A DNA stretch of 64,000 bases from Caballeronia sp. dw_19 (GTDB taxonomy: Bacteria; Pseudomonadota; Gammaproteobacteria; Burkholderiales; Burkholderiaceae): positions 123,367-187,366 of the forward strand of contig NZ_JAAVUQ010000015.1 of assembly GCF_018449515.1 (NCBI RefSeq), in the 5' to 3' direction. The first letter of the stretch is position 1, and each line of letters opens with the position of its first letter. A program made the position numbers and the translations under genes. Under the pieces are notes generated by a model. That model searched no databases, had not been told where the DNA came from, and saw only the letters and a program-made list of their open reading frames with translations. This document shows, in pieces, positions 62,031 through 64,000 of the stretch.

Positions 62031-62222
62031 ATGCGTCTTTTGCTCGCAATCATCCTGCCCTGGTTCCAGTTCTTTACGATCGGCCGGCCACTTTCGGGAA
62101 TCGTCTGCCTCGCACTTCAGCTCACGATCGTTGGCTGGATCCCTGCGGCAATCTGGTCAGTGTACGCACTGAGCCAATATAAGACCGACCAGAAAATCGC
62201 ATTTTCAAGACGTGACCGATAG
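62031..62222 (+). CDS. YqaE/Pmp3-like small membrane protein
   Basis: A 63-residue protein with two hydrophobic segments: LLLAIILPWFQFFTIGRPLS and IVCLALQLTIVGWIPAAIWS, then a polar tail YALSQYKTDQKI. This is the Burkholderia form of the Pmp3/YqaE group, small inner-membrane proteins linked to envelope and salt stress. The start at ATG 62031 is close to TACACGGAAAATTCA. Confidence 0.75.
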   Translation: MRLLLAIILPWFQFFTIGRPLSGIVCLALQLTIVGWIPAAIWSVYALSQYKTDQKIAFSRRDR

Positions 62223-62652
62223 GAACCCGTACCGCCTATTCGCTCAATGCGGCTCGCCAATGCAATGTATCCCGTTGTCAGCCCCGACACCACGATGGCT
62301 GAGGCCTTCGGCATAGCCCAACGACTTTAGTCGGTCTCAGCACGATAAATTTTCACATATCGCAGCTTGCTATTACTCAAGATAGAAATGATGACTCGAA
62401 TTATTCAAATAGCACCCGGTGTGGTCTTCGCGGCCGATGTGTTGGATCCAGAATGGATTTTTACCGCCTCAGGTATCCCTAGGCCACAAACCACGAGCGT
62501 ACGTGCGAAGCTGAATAGTGCTCGATATCCCACTTCCTCACGCGGTGCAGACGCCGGTGACGTTGATAGCCAGATTGAGCTGCTTTAACACTCGATCACA
62601 GCAGAGAAGCGGCAAATCTACTTAGTCGATGTACAAACGGAGAAAACAACAA
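62223..62652. other. Gap before the disrupted H-NS-like gene
   Basis: No secure gene. A frame from ATG 62391 (MTRIIQIAPGVVFAADVLDP) to 62588 might code for about 65 residues, but I recognise no family. An AACGGAGAAAAC stretch ends the gap and could serve the gene at 62653. Confidence 0.3.
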
Positions 62653-62687
62653 ATGACGACCTACAAGGAACTCAAAGCGAAAGCGAC
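62653..62687 (+). pseudogene. H-NS-family gene, first codons only, cut by IS6
   Basis: ATG 62653 starts MTTYKELKAKA, the usual opening of Burkholderiaceae H-NS-family nucleoid proteins, with a purine-rich ribosome-binding stretch upstream. After 12 codons the IS6 terminal repeat begins at 62688 and gives a stop at 62701. The rest should lie beyond the window. The call rests on only 11 residues. Confidence 0.45.
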
Positions 62688-62750
62688 GGTTTTGTCGCGT
62701 TAAGGCGGGAGAGGTAGTATTCGAGTCTGACAATATGCTTTGGCTGACCA

Positions 62751-62802
62751 ATGAAGAAGACCAAAACCCCGCGAAAGACGCTTGCTGTGGGCATCGCCCG
62801 AG
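62751..62802 (+). pseudogene. IS6-family transposase, N-terminal part
   Basis: MKKTKTPRKTLAVGIAR matches the first residues of the transposase at 29648 (MKKTATPRKPLGTGIAK). The gene is broken at codon 17-18 by the IS903-type element and continues at 63932 with RVLKRLHYPLDVMVQCVRWY up to the window end. Confidence 0.85.
62794..62802 (+). repeat. Target duplication of the IS903-type element, left copy
   Basis: TCGCCCGAG, repeated exactly at 63932-63940. Nine bases is the length known for the IS903 group. Confidence 0.9.
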
Positions 62803-63931
62803 GGCGTTGTTGCAATAAAGAGATCGGTGCAGAGATGACGTTTACGCGCAACGGTCTTGGCACTGCCTCTGTTAACTCAATGAGGAACTGCGTAGATTCT
62901 CGATATTTGGCGGGAAGATGCGCAAGGACAAACGCAAGAGCCTCGAGCCGAAAGGCGTTTATCGAGTCAGGAACTGGTCGGAGTACAACGCGGGGCTGAT
63001 CGCCCGAGGCAGCTTGACCATGTGGATTGACGAAAGCGCATTCAGGAGTGGGAGCGAAGCGGGGCCTGTCAGACGCGGTAGGCCGCAGGTCTACTCGGAC
63101 GCCATGATTCAGGCCGTGCTTACGCTTAAGCACGTTTATCATTTGACGCTTCGAGCCGTTCAGGGCTTTGTGCAAAGCCTTCGTGAACTTGCGTTTGCAA
63201 ACCTGATTGTGCCCAACTATACGACGCTGAGCCGCCGCGCACAGCACCTGCAGGTGAGATTGCCCGAGATGTCGAGCGGGGAACCGGTTCATCTGGTTGT
63301 CGATAGCACGGGCGTGAAGCTCTACGGCGAAGGCGAATGGAAGGTGCGCAAGCACGGCTACTCGAAGCGGCGCACGTGGCGTAAGGTCCATCTGGGACTG
63401 GACGTAAAGACGGGTCAGATACGCGCGGCGCTGATGACGCATCAGGATGTCGACGACGCAAGTGCATTGCCCGGTTTGTTGGCGCAGATTCCTGTCGATG
63501 AACCCATCGATACGATAGGCGGTGACGGTGCATACGATACAAAGCAGTGCCATAAGGCGATCACCGAGCGCGGCGCTACGCCGTCGATTCCGCCGCGCGA
63601 GGGCGCGAAACCTTGGTCGGAAAGCATACCCGGAGCAAGCTGGCGAAATGAATCCATCAACGGTATTGCGCGAGACGGCCGAGACGAATGGAAGAAGCGC
63701 AGCGGCTACCACCGACGTTCGCTGATCGAAAATACGATGTACCGCTATAAAACGCTCACAGGGAATTGTCTTTCGGCGCGCTGCATAGGTTCGCAAGCGA
63801 CGGAGGTCGCCATCCGTGTTGGCATCATCAACCATATGGTCACACTTGCACGCCCGCAGTCCGTGCGTATCTCATGAATTTAGGATCGCGGGTGAACGCT
63901 CGCCTGCATCATCTATTTTTGCAACAACGCC
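62803..63931 (+). mobile_element. IS5-family element, IS903 group, complete
   Basis: A 1129-base element with inverted repeats GGCGTTGTTGCAA at both ends and a perfect 9-base target duplication. It lies in the same direction as the transposase gene it breaks. The intact duplication shows it is the last arrival here. Confidence 0.92.
62918..63877 (+). CDS. IS5-family (IS903 group) transposase
   Basis: A 319-residue DDE transposase. Catalytic residues are Asp in HLVVDSTGVKLYGEGEW, Asp in IGGDGAYDTKQCH and Glu in RSLIENTMYRYKTLTG, the latter in the YREK-like context. The N-terminal RNWSEYNAGLIARGSLTMWI is typical of the group. The gene appears intact. Confidence 0.93.
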   Translation: MRKDKRKSLEPKGVYRVRNWSEYNAGLIARGSLTMWIDESAFRSGSEAGPVRRGRPQVYSDAMIQAVLTLKHVYHLTLRAVQGFVQSLRELAFANLIVPNYTTLSRRAQHLQVRLPEMSSGEPVHLVVDSTGVKLYGEGEWKVRKHGYSKRRTWRKVHLGLDVKTGQIRAALMTHQDVDDASALPGLLAQIPVDEPIDTIGGDGAYDTKQCHKAITERGATPSIPPREGAKPWSESIPGASWRNESINGIARDGRDEWKKRSGYHRRSLIENTMYRYKTLTGNCLSARCIGSQATEVAIRVGIINHMVTLARPQSVRIS

Positions 63932-64000
63932 TCGCCCGAGTGCTAAAGCGCCTTCACTATCCGCTCGATGTGATGGTGCAGTGCGTGCGGTGGTACGTCG
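63932..64000 (+). pseudogene. IS6-family transposase, continuation after the IS903-type element
   Basis: After the second TCGCCCGAG copy the codons read RVLKRLHYPLDVMVQCVRWY, matching residues 18-37 of the transposase at 29648. The rest is beyond the window. Confidence 0.85.

Larger units (their letters stand above)
62688..64000 (+). mobile_element. IS6-family element (left part, interrupted, runs off the window)
   Basis: The left terminal repeat GGTTTTGTCGCGTTAAGG matches that of the element at 28872 (GGTTCTGTCGCAGTAAGG). The transposase gene follows at 62751, and is split by an IS903-type element. The right end is outside the window. Confidence 0.8.

Noticed and set aside
1..64000. CRISPR arrays, rRNA, tRNA, replication or partition genes, toxin-antitoxin pairs, secretion or defence systems
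   Set aside because: None was recognised by eye on either strand; a tRNA or covariance-model scan would be needed to exclude small RNAs.

Overview
The window looks like accessory DNA from a plant- or soil-associated member of the Burkholderiaceae (Paraburkholderia/Caballeronia type). The evidence is four Burkholderia-style 16-stranded porins or porin pieces with mature ends beginning AQSSVT(M/L)YG, a DUF4148-like small secreted protein, a high but uneven GC content, a CysB-family regulator, and a dense mix of IS6, IS110/IS1111, IS30 and IS5/IS903 elements. No tRNA, rRNA, CRISPR array or replication origin was recognised by eye.

Layout. 1-4670: the end of a porin gene, an old IS6-family element split by an IS1111-type IS110 element, an orphan HWE-family sensor histidine kinase and another IS6 scrap. 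4900-28700 (island A): a catabolic island with a PhyH-type dioxygenase, two polar-amino-acid ABC transporter sets (one with a collapsed binding-protein gene), two MocR-type PLP-domain regulators, a porin, an MmgE/PrpD protein, an ATP-dependent HyuA/HyuB hydrolase, two cucumopine-synthase-like proteins whose two domains are in opposite order, and a histidine ammonia-lyase. Six copies of one operator-like motif, all on the same strand, lie before both regulator genes, the dioxygenase, one binding protein, the porin and hyuA. My reading is import and breakdown of a histidine-derived, opine-like imidazole compound: lactam opening by HyuAB, cleavage by the cyclophilin-like/helical proteins, and deamination of released histidine by HutH. 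This is inference; only the gene families and the motif are seen.

28570-30460: an IS6 element and a truncated IS30 element, which cut off a small gene on the left. 31000-50720 (island B): a Ssu/Tau-type ABC transporter, two closely related binding proteins, a GMC oxidoreductase with its small subunit, DUF4862, Gfo/Idh/MocA, ManD/RspA-like and SMP-30 proteins, then a sulfur trio (mercaptopyruvate-type sulfurtransferase, persulfide-dioxygenase-like metallo-hydrolase, AhpD-like protein), a QsuB-like two-domain enzyme, a CysB-like regulator and a porin. Shared upstream elements (a perfect GGAACCGGTTCC palindrome, a 23-base box and a CATAAGCTTAT palindrome) tie the transporter operon to the second binding protein and porin. 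The set suggests use of a sulfur-bearing sugar or glycoside.

50789-58133: a lactate/mandelate-type dehydrogenase gene cut by a 6.7-kb transposon with TG...CA ends (zinc-ribbon protein, DDE transposase, ExeA/TniB-like ATPase, small protein). A three-recombinase RIT element sits inside its transposase gene, immediately before the codon region of the catalytic glutamate. 58134-64000: degraded island DNA with a frameshifted integrase, an HU gene, several small hypothetical genes, a Pmp3-like membrane protein, and a probable H-NS-family gene disrupted by an IS6 element that itself carries an IS903-type element with a perfect 9-base target duplication.
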